Shown piece after piece: positions 1 to 8,992 of a stretch of DNA of 64,000 nucleotides. Source of the stretch: [Streptosporangium] indianense (GTDB lineage Bacteria > Actinomycetota > Actinomycetes > Streptomycetales > Streptomycetaceae). Below the pieces are notes generated by a model, which was not told the DNA's origin, searched no databases, and saw only the letters and a list, made by a program, of their open reading frames with translations. The position numbers and the translations under genes were made by a program. The stretch is from NCBI RefSeq assembly GCF_021474405.1, contig NZ_JAKEIO010000001.1, positions 1-64,000 of the forward strand, in the 5' to 3' direction. Position 1 is the stretch's first letter. The number at the start of each line of letters is the position of its first letter.

Positions 1-37
1 TGACCGTGGTGGGGTGAGGCCGAGGGGGACTGCGGGG

Positions 38-80
38 CCGTTGTGGCTGGTCGCGCAGTCCCCCGCGCCCCCAAGGGGCG
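38..80. repeat. Dispersed Streptomyces intergenic repeat, copy 1
   Basis: GC-rich segment with the core GTGGCTGGTCGCGCAG followed by CCCCGCGCCCC and a short hairpin (CGCCCC, CAA, GGGGCG). The same core recurs at 34811-34856 and, inverted, at 26644-26688. Such sequences are scattered through Streptomyces intergenic regions. The hairpin could act as a terminator for a gene lying left of the window. Confidence 0.6.
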
Positions 81-104
81 TTGCAGCACGGGCACAATGA
101 GAAG

Positions 105-950
105 GTGAATGAGCCTGTACCAGTCGCCCGCTCCGTCGATCACGGGTTTGCCAAGCTGATGCCCGACGTCGACAGGCAAAGGGCCTGGCTGCTGACCGTG
201 GACGGGGCGCCGCAGTCCTACGTCGATCTGGACGAACCGGCACATCTGGAGTTCGAGTACACCCGGCGGCTCGGGCACGTCCTGGACGTCGTGGCCGAGC
301 CGGGGCGGGCGCTGGACGTGGTGCATCTCGGAGGTGGCGCGCTCACCCTGCCGCGGTACGTCGCCGTGACCCGGCCGGGCTCGCGGCAGGACGTCGTCGA
401 GGCCGACCGGGGGCTGCTGGGGCTGGTGTCCGAGCATCTGCCGCTGCCGGAGGGCGCCGTCGTCGCCCTCCACACGGCCGACGCCCGGGTCTGGCTGGAG
501 AACGCCCCCGCGGACTCGGCGGACGTTCTCCTCGCGGACGTCTTCAGCGGGTCGCGGGTGCCGGCCCACCTCACCTCCGTCGCGTACATCCGTGAGGTCG
601 CGCGGGTGCTGCGGGGGAGCGGGGTCTACCTCGCCAACCTCCCCGACGCGGCGCCTTTCGCGTTCCTGCGGTCGCAACTCGCCACGCTGGCCACCGCCTT
701 CGGCGAACTCGCGCTGATCGCCGAGCCGGGGGTGCTGCGGGGCCGCCGGTTCGGGAACGCGGTGCTCGTCGCCGGACACCAGCCGGTCGACGTCGCCGCC
801 CTGATCCGCCTCACCGCCGCCGACGCCTTCCCCGCCCGGGTCGAACACGGCCCCGCCCTGCGGAAGTTCATCGGCGACGCCCGGGCGGTACGGGACGAGG
901 ACGCCGTCCCGTCGCCCGAACCCCCCGACGGGGCGTTCGGCATCGGCTGA
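105..950 (+). CDS. Spermidine-synthase-like methyltransferase-fold protein
   Basis: A protein of about 281 residues with the Rossmann-type fold of polyamine synthases and SAM methyltransferases. Visible features are the early VDGAPQSYVDLDEP segment typical of spermidine-synthase-like proteins, a glycine-rich nucleotide loop (VVHLGGGALTLPRYV), an acidic strand end (DVVEAD) and DVLLADVFSGSRVP, which matches the catalytic-loop region. The polyamine-binding residues are not obvious, so a true aminopropyltransferase is unlikely. It may be a stand-alone member of the fused spermidine-synthase family common in actinobacteria. The GTG at 105 is preferred to the TTG at 81, which lies inside the repeat tail; there is no well-spaced ribosome binding site. 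It appears monocistronic. Confidence 0.7.
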   Translation: MNEPVPVARSVDHGFAKLMPDVDRQRAWLLTVDGAPQSYVDLDEPAHLEFEYTRRLGHVLDVVAEPGRALDVVHLGGGALTLPRYVAVTRPGSRQDVVEADRGLLGLVSEHLPLPEGAVVALHTADARVWLENAPADSADVLLADVFSGSRVPAHLTSVAYIREVARVLRGSGVYLANLPDAAPFAFLRSQLATLATAFGELALIAEPGVLRGRRFGNAVLVAGHQPVDVAALIRLTAADAFPARVEHGPALRKFIGDARAVRDEDAVPSPEPPDGAFGIG

Positions 951-1134
951 CACGCGCTCGGCCCACCCCGGGTGACCGCCGTGAACGGCTGGAGACGGGG
1001 GTACGGGACGCCTGCGAAGCGCCCCCAGCGGCCCCGGTGACCGAGCTCCCGTGACGGCCGCGGCCGCCAACGGTGCCTGCTGACAGGCCGGTCGTGCGGC
1101 CTCACGGCCCGCCGCTGAGCTGATCTCGATTGAC

Positions 1135-1161
1135 GGCCCGCCCCTGGCGCAGGGGCGGGCC
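1135..1161 (-). terminator. Strong intrinsic-type hairpin terminator
   Basis: A perfect 12-bp stem (GGCCCGCCCCTG / CAGGGGCGGGCC) with a 3-nt loop starts 16 nt past the stop codon of the minus-strand gene at 1177-2190. No long U tract follows, as is usual for GC-rich actinobacterial terminators. The 951-1134 stretch beside it holds no gene. Confidence 0.8.
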
Positions 1162-1176
1162 CGTTCCCTTTCCGGG

Positions 1177-2190
1177 TCAGCCGCCGGTCGGCTCGCCGTG
1201 CAGGCGGACCGTGCTGAGGATCTTCATGACGGTCTTCTCGGGCACCTCGCCCTTGACGCCCTTGGCGCCGAAGAAGCTCCACGCGACGAAGTCACCGGCG
1301 GAGTTCTTGAAGCCGAAGGTGACCGCCTTGCCGTCGCTCGCGCACTTGCCCTTGTCGGGTGTGTTCTCCGAGTGGGCCCAGGCGATGCTGCCCTTCACGC
1401 CCGAGGCGGTGGTGTAGGGCTCGGCCTTGTCGTCGGTCTTGACGCTCTTCTTGTCCGGCTGCGTGTAACCGCCGTACACCCACCAGGCCACCTGGTTCAC
1501 GGCGACCTCGTCCGTGTCCTTGGCGCCGTCGGCTCCCTTGGTGCCCGCCCCGGCCAGGGACTCGGTCTCGGTCCTGCCGTCCTTGTCGTCGTCGCTCGTG
1601 CACCACTTCGACTTGTAGAACGCCGGCGCCGACATGGTGATCAGCGGCTTGCCGTCGTCGGACTTCTCGTCCTCGAAGAAGACGGACGAGGTCGGGGAGG
1701 CCACTTCCCAGTCGGCGGGGACGTCGAAGGCCGTGCCCCACTTGGGGTTGATGACGACCTTCCAGCCCTTGACCGTGGGCTGGGCCTCCTCGCCGCCGCG
1801 CGGGTTGTCGCCGGTGGCGGAGGCGCTAGGCTCCTCGGCCGGCGCGCTCGACGCCGTCTTGCCGCCCTTGCCGCCCTTGCCGCCGTCGGCGGTGTCGTCC
1901 TTGTCGCCGCCCAGCACCAGGAAGCCGGTGACACCGGCCGCCACGACCACCGCCGTGGCGGCGATGATCGCGACCAGCTTGGTCCGGTTGCCGCCGCCAC
2001 CGCCCTGCGGGGGCTGCGGCGCACCGGCCGGTCCCGGGGCTCCCCACTGCGGCTGCTGTGCATAGGGGTTGGGCTGCTGCTGGTATCCCGGCTGCTGGTA
2101 CGGATTCGGCTGCTGGTACCCCGGCTGCTGGTACGGGTTGTTCGCCTGCGGGTTCTGCTCGCCCCCGGGCTGCTGCTGTCCTGGCCACAT
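1177..2190 (-). CDS. Membrane-anchored protein with Pro/Gln-rich cytoplasmic N-terminus
   Basis: A 337-residue protein. Residues 1-65 are low complexity (repeats of NPYQQPGYQQ) with glycine runs, then a basic NRTK and one transmembrane helix (about 72-95). A Gly/Lys/Ser/Pro-rich linker leads to an exported domain of about 200 residues with two cysteines (KWCTSDDD and DKGKCASDG) that could form a disulfide. This is a common Streptomyces design for anchored extracytoplasmic proteins of unknown function. The exported domain resembles none I can name. The ATG at 2190 opens the repeat region. A strong hairpin follows the stop, so it is probably monocistronic. Confidence 0.75.
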   Translation of the reverse strand: MWPGQQQPGGEQNPQANNPYQQPGYQQPNPYQQPGYQQQPNPYAQQPQWGAPGPAGAPQPPQGGGGGNRTKLVAIIAATAVVVAAGVTGFLVLGGDKDDTADGGKGGKGGKTASSAPAEEPSASATGDNPRGGEEAQPTVKGWKVVINPKWGTAFDVPADWEVASPTSSVFFEDEKSDDGKPLITMSAPAFYKSKWCTSDDDKDGRTETESLAGAGTKGADGAKDTDEVAVNQVAWWVYGGYTQPDKKSVKTDDKAEPYTTASGVKGSIAWAHSENTPDKGKCASDGKAVTFGFKNSAGDFVAWSFFGAKGVKGEVPEKTVMKILSTVRLHGEPTGG

Positions 2191-2352
2191 GGGCAGTCAC
2201 CCTAGCCGCGCCCCGGACACGATGCGGTCACCGCCCGTGGACACGGACGTGGCAACCCGGAGACGGCGCGGTGCGGACGGTGTGCGCGGATCGGTGCGTC
2301 GGTCGTCACACCGGCCTGGCCAGGCGTCTCTACTCGTGAGTAACATTCGGGC

Positions 2353-2805
2353 ATGAGCGCAGACCAGATGTCCATCGGCGAGATGCTCGCCGCTACGGTG
2401 CCCATGGCCCGGACCCTGAACCTCGAGTTCCTGGAGACCTCGCCGGAGCGGGCGGTGGTGTCGCTGCCGGACCAGGGCGAGTACCACAACCACGTGGGCG
2501 GTCCGCACGCCGGCGCGATGTTCACGCTCGGCGAGTCCGCGAGCGGGGCGATCGTGCTGGCCGCGTTCGGCGATCAGCTCTCGCGCGCCGTGCCGCTCGC
2601 CGTCAGCGCCGAGATCTCCTACAAGAAGCTGGCGATGGGTGCCGTCACCGCCACGGCGACGCTGGGCCGCCCGGCCGCCGAGGTCGTCGCGCAGCTGGAC
2701 GACGGGGAGCGCCCCGAGTTCCCGGTGACCATCGCCATCCAGCGGGCCGACGGTGCCGTCACCGGCGAGATGACCGTCATCTGGACCCTGCGGCCCAACG
2801 CCTGA
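2353..2805 (+). CDS. Hot-dog fold thioesterase-like protein (DUF4442 / PaaI type)
   Basis: A 150-residue protein of the size of single hot-dog domains. The segment [19 protein letters not shown] resembles the HGG active-site helix start of PaaI and DUF4442 thioesterases, and [18 protein letters not shown] is the usual second half of the fold. It is expected to act on acyl-CoA or acyl-ACP in the cytoplasm, but the substrate cannot be inferred. The -10-like TAACAT lies exactly 6 nt before the ATG and there is no ribosome binding site, so the mRNA is probably leaderless. Confidence 0.8.
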   Translation: MSADQMSIGEMLAATVPMARTLNLEFLETSPERAVVSLPDQGEYHNHVGGPHAGAMFTLGESASGAIVLAAFGDQLSRAVPLAVSAEISYKKLAMGAVTATATLGRPAAEVVAQLDDGERPEFPVTIAIQRADGAVTGEMTVIWTLRPNA

Positions 2806-3416
2806 CGAAGAGGCCGTGCGTGCGGACCCCGGCCGGGTGCCGGGGGGCTCGCCCATCGGGCGGCCGGGTGCCGGGGGGCTTGCCCATCGGGCGGCCGTGT
2901 CCCGGTGGGCTTTCGCGGGTCACCGACCCCTCCCTGTGCCCGGGCTCCGGCCCCGCCGAGGGCTCCGTCGCGGCGGCCGACTGCCTCGTGCACGCGGGAG
3001 TCGTCCGCTACGACCTGACCGCCGACGGAGCGCACGGGGCCGACGGAGCCGACGGGGTAGACGGACCTCCGGGGCCGCCCGGGGCCGCCCGGGGCCGGCG
3101 GAGCCCGCGGGGGCGGCGGAGCCCGCGGGGCCGGGGGAGCCCCGCGGGGCCGGCTCCGGAGCCGGCACGCAGCCGGGCCCCGACGTCCTCGGTCGGGCGA
3201 AGGGCGGAGCGGCCGACACCGTCGCGGCGCCTCACTCCGCCGCGCGGTCGCCGTAGTGGCAGCTCGGGGTCGCCCATCAGGGCGGCCCCGCATGCACGGA
3301 TCCCCGCGCTCCGCAAGGGCCGTCCGGGGGCGAGCCATGGCCGACAGGCGCCTGGCATCGAACCGGAACAAACTGGTACTCCTCCTGAGTCCGCCCGCAA
3401 ACCCAGGGAGTCACCC
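2806..3416. other. Long gene-poor gap upstream of phosphoketolase
   Basis: Six hundred bases without a convincing gene. It begins with two 31-bp direct repeats (2831-2892) and a third partial copy. Further on come short imperfect repeats such as GGCGGAGCCCGCGGGG. One plus-strand frame reads as a short Gly-X-Y run ([19 protein letters not shown]), reminiscent of collagen-like proteins, but it has no start, signal peptide or defined end and runs into the phosphoketolase frame. The phosphoketolase promoter must lie in the distal part. Confidence 0.6.
2831..2892. repeat. Two 31-bp tandem repeats
   Basis: Copies at 2831-2861 and 2862-2892 begin GGCCGGGTGCCGGGGGGCT and are identical at 30 of 31 positions. 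A decayed third copy starts at 2893. They lie directly after the thioesterase gene and code for nothing recognisable. Confidence 0.85.
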
Positions 3417-5801
3417 ATGCCCGAGGCCCCGCGCCGGGACAGCAGGACCGCACCGTCCGACGAGGAACTGCGCACGCTGGACGCCCACTGGCGGGCCGCC
3501 AACTACCTGGCGGCCGGTCAGATCTATCTGCTGGCGAACCCCCTGCTGACCGAGCCGCTGCAGCCCGAGCACATCAAGCCGCGGCTGCTGGGCCACTGGG
3601 GCACCTCACCCGGGCTGAACCTCGTCCACACCCACCTCAACCGGGTGATCAAGAACCGCGGGCTGGACGCCCTCTGCGTCTGGGGCCCGGGCCACGGCGG
3701 GCCGTCGGTCCTCGCCAACTCCTGGCTGGAGGGCAGCTACAGCGAGAAGTACCCGAACGCCTCCCGGGACGCGCGGGGCATGGAGCTGCTCATGCGGCAG
3801 TTCTCCTTCCCCGGCGGCGTGCCCAGCCACGTCGCCCCGGAGGTGCCCGGCTCCATTCACGAGGGCGGAGAACTCGGCTACTCCCTCGCCCACGCCTACG
3901 GTGCCGCCCTCGACAACCCGGATCTGCTCGTGGCCTGCGTGATCGGCGACGGGGAGGCGGAGACCGGGCCCCTCGCCGGTTCCTGGCACGCCAACAAGTT
4001 CCTCGATCCCGTCCACGACGGCGCCGTCCTGCCGATCCTGCACCTCAACGGCTACAAGATCGCCAACCCGACCGTGCTGTCCCGCCTCCCGCAGGAGGAA
4101 CTGGACGCGCTGCTGCGCGGCTACGGCCACGAACCGCTCCACGTCGCCGGTGACGACCCGGCCACCGTCCACCGCGCGATGGCCGAGGCCATGGACACCG
4201 CACTGGACCGCATCGCCGCCGCACAGCACGCCGCCCGGGAGGAGGGCGCGACCGAGCGCCCGCGCTGGCCGGTGATCGTGCTGCGCACCCCGAAGGGCTG
4301 GACCGGCCCGGCCGAGGTCGACGGCGAACCGGTCGAGGGCACGTGGCGCGCCCACCAGGTGCCGCTGTCCGGCGTCCGCGACAACCCGGAGCACCTGCGG
4401 CAGCTGGAGTCCTGGCTGCGCTCGTACCGGCCCGAGGAGCTGTTCGACGCGGACGGCCGCCCGGTCGCGGACGTCCTCGCCTGCGTCCCCGAGGGCACCA
4501 GGCGCCTGGGCGCCACCCCGTACGCCAACGGCGGGCTGCTCGTCCGCGACCTGCCCGTTCCGTCGCTGGACGACTTCGCCGTGCCCGTCGACAAGCCCGG
4601 CACGACGCTGCACGAGCCGACCCGGGTCCTCGGTGACCTCCTCGCCCGGGTCATGCGCGACACCGCCGACCGCCGCGACTTCCGCCTGGTCGGCCCGGAC
4701 GAGACCGCCTCCAACCGGCTCCAGGCCGTCTACACCGCCAGCGGCAAGACCTGGCAGGCCGAGACCCTGCCCGTGGACGAGCACCTGGAGCGGCACGGCC
4801 GGGTGATGGAGATCCTCTCCGAGCACCTCTGCCAGGGCTGGCTGGAGGGCTATCTGCTCACCGGGCGGCACGGGCTGTTCTCCTGCTACGAGGCGTTCGT
4901 GCACATCGTCGACTCCATGGTCAACCAGCACATCAAGTGGCTGCGCACCTCGCGCGGGCTGCCCTGGCGGGCCCCCATCGCCTCCCTCAACTACCTGCTC
5001 ACCTCGCACGTGTGGCGGCAGGACCACAACGGCTTCTCCCACCAGGACCCCGGCTTCGTCGACCACGTCCTCAACAAGAGCCCCGAGGTCGTCCGGGTCT
5101 ATCTCCCGCCGGACGCCAACACCCTGCTGTCGGTCGCGGACCACGCCCTGCGCAGCCGCGACTACGTCAACGTGATCGTGGCCGGCAAGCAGCCCTGCTT
5201 CGACTGGCTGTCGATGGACGAGGCCCGGGTGCACTGCGCGCGCGGCGCCGGCATCTGGGACTGGGCGGGAACCGAGGACGGCACCGAGCCCGACGTCGTG
5301 CTGGCCTGCGCCGGTGACGTCCCGACCCAGGAGACCCTGGCCGCCGCCCATCTGCTCCGCCGGCACCTGCCCGAGCTGTCCGTCCGGGTCGTCAACGTCG
5401 TCGACCTGGCCCGCCTGCTGCCCCAGGGGGAACACCCGCACGGCATGAGCGACTTCGAGTACGACGGCCTGTTCACCACCGACAAGCCGGTGATCTTCGC
5501 CTACCACGGCTATCCGTGGCTGATCCACCGGCTCGCCTACCGCCGCACCGGCCACAAGAACCTCCACGTGCGCGGCTACAAGGAGGCGGGGACCACGACC
5601 ACGCCCTTCGACATGGTCGTCCGCAACGACCTCGACCGCTACCGCCTCGTCATGGACGTCATCGACCGCGTCCCCGGCCTCGCCGTCCGCGCCACGGCCG
5701 TACGCCAGCGGATGGCCGACGCCCGCACCCGCCACCACGCCTGGATCCGCGAGCACGGCACCGACCTGCCGGAGGTCGCCGAGTGGAGCTGGAACGCCTG
5801 A
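3417..5801 (+). CDS. xfp: Phosphoketolase (xylulose-5-P / fructose-6-P)
   Basis: A 794-residue ThDP enzyme that splits xylulose-5-phosphate or fructose-6-phosphate with inorganic phosphate to acetyl phosphate plus a triose or tetrose phosphate. Signatures are conserved: [29 protein letters not shown], the ThDP motif [19 protein letters not shown], and [12 protein letters not shown] in the central domain. Length is typical of the family. The frame is open far upstream, but the ATG at 3417 has a good ribosome binding site (AGGGAG at 3404-3409) and matches the family N-terminus. No acetate kinase or phosphotransacetylase gene is adjacent. Confidence 0.95.
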   Translation: MPEAPRRDSRTAPSDEELRTLDAHWRAANYLAAGQIYLLANPLLTEPLQPEHIKPRLLGHWGTSPGLNLVHTHLNRVIKNRGLDALCVWGPGHGGPSVLANSWLEGSYSEKYPNASRDARGMELLMRQFSFPGGVPSHVAPEVPGSIHEGGELGYSLAHAYGAALDNPDLLVACVIGDGEAETGPLAGSWHANKFLDPVHDGAVLPILHLNGYKIANPTVLSRLPQEELDALLRGYGHEPLHVAGDDPATVHRAMAEAMDTALDRIAAAQHAAREEGATERPRWPVIVLRTPKGWTGPAEVDGEPVEGTWRAHQVPLSGVRDNPEHLRQLESWLRSYRPEELFDADGRPVADVLACVPEGTRRLGATPYANGGLLVRDLPVPSLDDFAVPVDKPGTTLHEPTRVLGDLLARVMRDTADRRDFRLVGPDETASNRLQAVYTASGKTWQAETLPVDEHLERHGRVMEILSEHLCQGWLEGYLLTGRHGLFSCYEAFVHIVDSMVNQHIKWLRTSRGLPWRAPIASLNYLLTSHVWRQDHNGFSHQDPGFVDHVLNKSPEVVRVYLPPDANTLLSVADHALRSRDYVNVIVAGKQPCFDWLSMDEARVHCARGAGIWDWAGTEDGTEPDVVLACAGDVPTQETLAAAHLLRRHLPELSVRVVNVVDLARLLPQGEHPHGMSDFEYDGLFTTDKPVIFAYHGYPWLIHRLAYRRTGHKNLHVRGYKEAGTTTTPFDMVVRNDLDRYRLVMDVIDRVPGLAVRATAVRQRMADARTRHHAWIREHGTDLPEVAEWSWNA

Positions 5802-5819
5802 GCCCCGGGGGACGTCCTA

Positions 5820-5835
5820 GAAGCCGGTAGGCTTC
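5820..5835. terminator. Hairpin between phosphoketolase and DedA genes
   Basis: A perfect 6-bp stem (GAAGCC / GGCTTC) with a GGTA loop, nested inside complementary CCCCGGG and CCCGGGG arms. It lies in the 71-nt gap after the phosphoketolase stop and probably terminates or attenuates read-through into the DedA gene. Confidence 0.5.
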
Positions 5836-5872
5836 CCGGGGTCGCAGGGAAGCTCAAGGAAAGGAACCGGCG

Positions 5873-6511
5873 TTGCACGTCCAGGAGTGGCTCGAAACCG
5901 TACCCGCGGTCGCCGTCTACGCGCTGGTCGGGCTGGTCATCGGCCTGGAAAGCCTGGGCATCCCGCTGCCGGGCGAGATCATCCTCGTCTCCTCGGCGCT
6001 GCTCGCCTCCCAGCACGGCGAGATCGACCCCGTCGTCCTCGGCGCCAGCGCCACGGCCGGCGCGATCATCGGCGACTCGATCGGCTACGCCATCGGCCGC
6101 AAGGGCGGGCGTCCCCTGCTGGCCTGGCTGGGCAACAAGTTCCCCAAGCACTTCAGCGAGGGCCACATCGCCACCGCCGAGCGCTCCTTCGAGAAGTGGG
6201 GCATGTGGGCCGTCTTCTTCGGCCGCTTCGTCGCCCTGCTCCGCATCTTCGCGGGCCCGCTCGCCGGTGTGCTGCGCATGCCGTACTGGAAGTTCCTCAT
6301 CGCCAACGTCCTCGGCGGCATCGTCTGGGCGGGCGGCACGACCGCGGTCATCTACTACGTCGGCATCGTCGCGGAGTCCTGGCTCAAGCGCTTCTCGTGG
6401 CTGGGCCTGGTGGCGGCGGTCCTGGTGGGCCTGACGTCCATGTTGGTGATCAAGCGCAAGGCGAAGAAGGCCAACCAGAACCTGGAAGCGACCGGGGCGC
6501 CGACTCCCTAG
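5873..6511 (+). CDS. DedA family membrane protein
   Basis: A 212-residue polytopic inner-membrane protein. The N-terminal ESLGIPLPGEIIL and the later FFGRFVALLRIFAGPLAGVLRM carry the conserved Glu and Arg segments of the DedA/SNARE-associated family. DedA proteins act as lipid flippases or scramblases, including undecaprenyl-phosphate recycling, and support membrane homeostasis. The C-terminus is basic and cytoplasmic (IKRKAKKANQN). The start is the TTG at 5873, chosen because AAGGAAAGGA sits just upstream and no ATG is available. Confidence 0.9.
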   Translation: MHVQEWLETVPAVAVYALVGLVIGLESLGIPLPGEIILVSSALLASQHGEIDPVVLGASATAGAIIGDSIGYAIGRKGGRPLLAWLGNKFPKHFSEGHIATAERSFEKWGMWAVFFGRFVALLRIFAGPLAGVLRMPYWKFLIANVLGGIVWAGGTTAVIYYVGIVAESWLKRFSWLGLVAAVLVGLTSMLVIKRKAKKANQNLEATGAPTP

Positions 6512-6580
6512 GGGCGCGGGGCTGTGTTCCCATGCGGCTCCGCCGCGTGGGCGCGATCAGCCCCCACGGCACCGCACCCG
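6511..6580. repeat. Dispersed Streptomyces intergenic repeat, second family
   Basis: The segment starts AGGGGCGCGGGGCTGTGTTC and continues with ATGCGGCTCCGCCGCGTGGG. This GCGGCTCCGCCGC palindrome followed by CGCGA-CAGCCCCCACGG is a frequent intergenic element in Streptomyces. It separates two convergent genes and probably serves both as a terminator. Confidence 0.6.
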
Positions 6581-6589
6581 CCGAGAACC

Positions 6590-7117
6590 CTACGCATGCA
6601 CCTCACGATGGGCCTTCGCCAGCTCGGCGTACATCGTGCCGTTGAGGGTGACCCCCTGCCGCTCCTCCTCCGTCAGCTCCCGCCGCACCTTCGCGGGAAC
6701 CCCTGCCACGAGTGACCCGGCCGGCACCACCATCCCCTGCGGCACCAGCGCCTGCGCCGCGACGAGCGAACCGGCCCCGATCACCGCGCCGTTCAGGACC
6801 GTCGCCCCCATCCCGATCAGGCAGTCGTCCTCGACCGTCGCCCCGTGCACCACGGCGTTGTGCCCGATGGACACGCGCTCTCCCACCGTCACGGGAAACC
6901 CGGGGTCGGCATGAAGTGTGCAGTTGTCCTGCACGTTGCTGCTCGCCCCGACGGAGATCGACTCGACGTCGCCGCGCACCACGGCCCCGTACCAGACGCT
7001 CGCGCCCGGCCCCAGCGTCACGCCCCCGACCACCGACGCCGTCGGCGCCACGAACGCCGACGCGTCGATCTCCGGCTCCCTGCCGCCGATCCCCGTGATC
7101 ATCGCCCGCTGCGCCAT
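6590..7117 (-). CDS. Gamma carbonic anhydrase-like hexapeptide protein
   Basis: A 175-residue left-handed beta-helix protein of the YrdA/gamma-carbonic-anhydrase family. Hexapeptide repeats run from about residue 20 to 140. Metal-site histidine segments are present (DNCTLHADPG, GERVSIGHNAVVHG), and the C-terminal helix (REVHA) is typical. Members bind Zn or Fe and hydrate CO2, although many homologues are inactive. The start at 7117 is fixed by GGAGG in CCTGGAGGCGGAC. It is divergent from the acyltransferase gene at 7230. Confidence 0.9.
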   Translation of the reverse strand: MAQRAMITGIGGREPEIDASAFVAPTASVVGGVTLGPGASVWYGAVVRGDVESISVGASSNVQDNCTLHADPGFPVTVGERVSIGHNAVVHGATVEDDCLIGMGATVLNGAVIGAGSLVAAQALVPQGMVVPAGSLVAGVPAKVRRELTEEERQGVTLNGTMYAELAKAHREVHA

Positions 7118-7229
7118 GTCCGCCTCCAGGAACGTCGTAGACAACGCGCACACCGTACGCCACACGGTGGGGTGAAGATCACAGGCCTCCGACGCCGCGG
7201 CCGGGGCTACCGCTGAGTACCGTGAGCTC

Positions 7230-8027
7230 GTGCCGAAGCGCAAGAACACGTTCTCATCCTGGCGGCGGGGCCTCACCCAGCGGGCCGTCCACGCGGGCTG
7301 GGCCTGGGTGCAGCGCACGGGCTCGGTGACCGCCGAGCACCCCGGCCGCTACCGCTTCGGCGCCATGGGAACAGGTACCAGACTGGCCTTCCCGCTCGGC
7401 ACGGTCTTCGGCGAACCCTGGATCCACGTCGGCTCCCACTGCATCATCGGCGAGCAGGTCACCCTCACCGCGGGGCTGATGCCCGACCTCGACCTCGGCC
7501 CGGACCCGATCCTGCGCATCGGCGACGGGGTCGTCCTGGGCCGCGGCAGCCACGTCATCGCGGACACCATCGTCACCATCGGCAGCGACTGCTACTTCGG
7601 TCCGTACGTCTACGTCACGTCCACGAACCACTCCTACGACGACCCGCACGAGCCGATCGGCAAGCAGTGGCCGCGGATGGAACCGGTGGAGATCGGGCCA
7701 GGCTGCTGGATCGGCACCGGAGCGGTCATCCTGCCGGGCGCGCGGATCGGACGGAACGTGGTGGTGGCCGCGGGCGCGGTCGTGCGGGGAACGGTGCCCG
7801 ACCACGCCGTGGTGGCGGGCGCACCGGCGCGCGTCGTACGCCGCTGGACCCCCGCGGATGGCTGGCAGCCGCCCCTGCGCACACCGGCGCCGGTGCCCAT
7901 ACCGGAGGGCGTCACGCCCGAGCAGCTCCGGGCGCTGTCGGAGCTGGACGAGGAGACGGCGGCCCGGCTGGCCGCACTGGACGAGGAGACGGCGGCCGAT
8001 CTCGCGCAGCTGGAGCCGGGTTCCTGA
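7230..8027 (+). CDS. Hexapeptide-repeat acyltransferase
   Basis: A 265-residue protein with a left-handed beta-helix domain (about residues 60-200) like maltose and galactoside O-acetyltransferases. The catalytic-type histidine segment TSTNHSYDDPHEP and the closing repeats GAVILPGARIGRNVVVAAGAVV are clear. The acceptor is unknown. Residues about 240-262 hold an internal duplication of LDEETAA. The start is a GTG at 7230 with TACCGT exactly 6 nt upstream and no ribosome binding site, so it is probably leaderless. Confidence 0.85.
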   Translation: MPKRKNTFSSWRRGLTQRAVHAGWAWVQRTGSVTAEHPGRYRFGAMGTGTRLAFPLGTVFGEPWIHVGSHCIIGEQVTLTAGLMPDLDLGPDPILRIGDGVVLGRGSHVIADTIVTIGSDCYFGPYVYVTSTNHSYDDPHEPIGKQWPRMEPVEIGPGCWIGTGAVILPGARIGRNVVVAAGAVVRGTVPDHAVVAGAPARVVRRWTPADGWQPPLRTPAPVPIPEGVTPEQLRALSELDEETAARLAALDEETAADLAQLEPGS

Positions 8028-8041
8028 ACCGCCCGGTTCAG
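8024..8041. terminator. Bidirectional terminator palindrome spanning both stop codons
   Basis: An 18-nt perfect inverted repeat: CTGAACCG, two bases, CGGTTCAG. It contains the TGA of the acyltransferase gene and the reverse-strand TGA of the exporter gene, so two convergent genes share one hairpin. Confidence 0.6.
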
Positions 8042-8895
8042 CCCGACGCCAGCAGTACCGTCCCCACCAGGGCGAGCCCCGCTCCAGCGGCCTGGATCGC
8101 CCGCAGCCGTTCCCGCAGGACACCCCGCGCGGCCACGGCCGTCACCACCGGGTACAGGGAGGCCAGCACGGCCGCGACCGTCACCGGACCGTGCTGGGCG
8201 GCGATCGAGTAGGTGCCGTTCGCGGCGACGTCCGCGAGTCCGACGAAGGCCAGGGCGGGCAGTGAACGCCAGGGGAAGCCGTCCGCCGGCAGCGCGGGCG
8301 ACCCGCGCCGCACCGAGACGCAGAGGGCCAGTCCGCCTGCGGCGACGTTCGTGACCCGCTGGACGAACAGCGCGAGGAACAGACCGGTCAGCGTCGTCGA
8401 CGCCTCGGCGATCAGCGCCATCACCGCGCCGAAGCCGAACGCCGCGAGCAGGGTCAGGGCGATGGCCTGGCGCTGGACGGGGGCGCCGCGGAACTGGGGG
8501 CCTCCGGCGAGGCACACCCCGGCGACCGCCACGAGAATGCCGAGGAACTGCAGCAGGCCGGGCCGCTCGCCCAGCACCAGCCCCACCCCGACCGGCACGG
8601 CCACGCCGAGCGACCCCAGCGGTGAGACCACGCCCATCGGGCCGAGCGCGAGCGCCTTGTAGAAGGCGAGCATCGCCACCGGTCCGACCAGCCCGGCCGC
8701 CACGGCGAACCACAGCTGCGGCCCCGCCTCGCTCCAGCCGCCGGTCGCCACCACGACCGCGCCGAGCACCACCACCGCGATCGACTGCGAGACCACGACC
8801 ACCGTGAGCGCGGGCGTGCGCCGGGTCAGCAGACCGCCGCCGAAGTCGGCCAGTCCCCACAACAGGCTGGTGGCCAGGGCGAAGAGCGCTGTCAT
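8038..8895 (-). CDS. EamA-family (DMT superfamily) transporter
   Basis: A 285-residue membrane protein with about ten hydrophobic segments in two EamA repeats, the usual drug/metabolite transporter architecture. The first repeat begins MTALFALATSLLWGLADFGG; the second covers about residues 145-280. Substrates of this family include amino acids, metabolites and drugs; none can be assigned here. It is divergent from an XRE-cupin regulator at 8993 with paired inverted repeats between them, so the regulator probably controls it. Confidence 0.9.
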   Translation of the reverse strand: MTALFALATSLLWGLADFGGGLLTRRTPALTVVVVSQSIAVVVLGAVVVATGGWSEAGPQLWFAVAAGLVGPVAMLAFYKALALGPMGVVSPLGSLGVAVPVGVGLVLGERPGLLQFLGILVAVAGVCLAGGPQFRGAPVQRQAIALTLLAAFGFGAVMALIAEASTTLTGLFLALFVQRVTNVAAGGLALCVSVRRGSPALPADGFPWRSLPALAFVGLADVAANGTYSIAAQHGPVTVAAVLASLYPVVTAVAARGVLRERLRAIQAAGAGLALVGTVLLASG

Positions 8896-8910
8896 GGGAC
8901 GGATACCTCG

Positions 8911-8977
8911 CAGTACAGTTCAGTGAACGATCAGGTGAACCACACCATAGTGCAGCCCGCTGTACTGTGTCATACAG
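8911..8977. promoter_or_regulatory. Paired inverted repeats in the exporter/XRE-cupin divergent promoter
   Basis: CAGTACAG at 8911-8918 is exactly mirrored by CTGTACTG at 8960-8967. The right half also forms its own dyad, CTGTA-N8-TACAG (8960-8977). GTGAAC elements lie between. This is a likely operator for the adjacent XRE-cupin regulator, acting on both divergent promoters. Confidence 0.55.
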
Positions 8978-8992
8978 AATATTGGACGGAAT

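Noticed and set aside
1198..2205. 335-codon plus-strand frame opposite the membrane protein
   Set aside because: Mirror of the real minus-strand gene, which has a transmembrane helix, linker and terminator.
3330..3405. tRNA-like T-loop (GGTTCGATGCC on the minus strand)
   Set aside because: No acceptor, D-arm or anticodon arm could be drawn around it.
2820..3416. Upstream in-frame extension of phosphoketolase
   Set aside because: Low-complexity, covers tandem repeats, and a good ribosome binding site and family start exist at 3417.
3606..5756. Long minus-strand frame opposite phosphoketolase (716 codons)
   Set aside because: Antisense shadow of a GC-rich gene; no family resemblance and no start signals.
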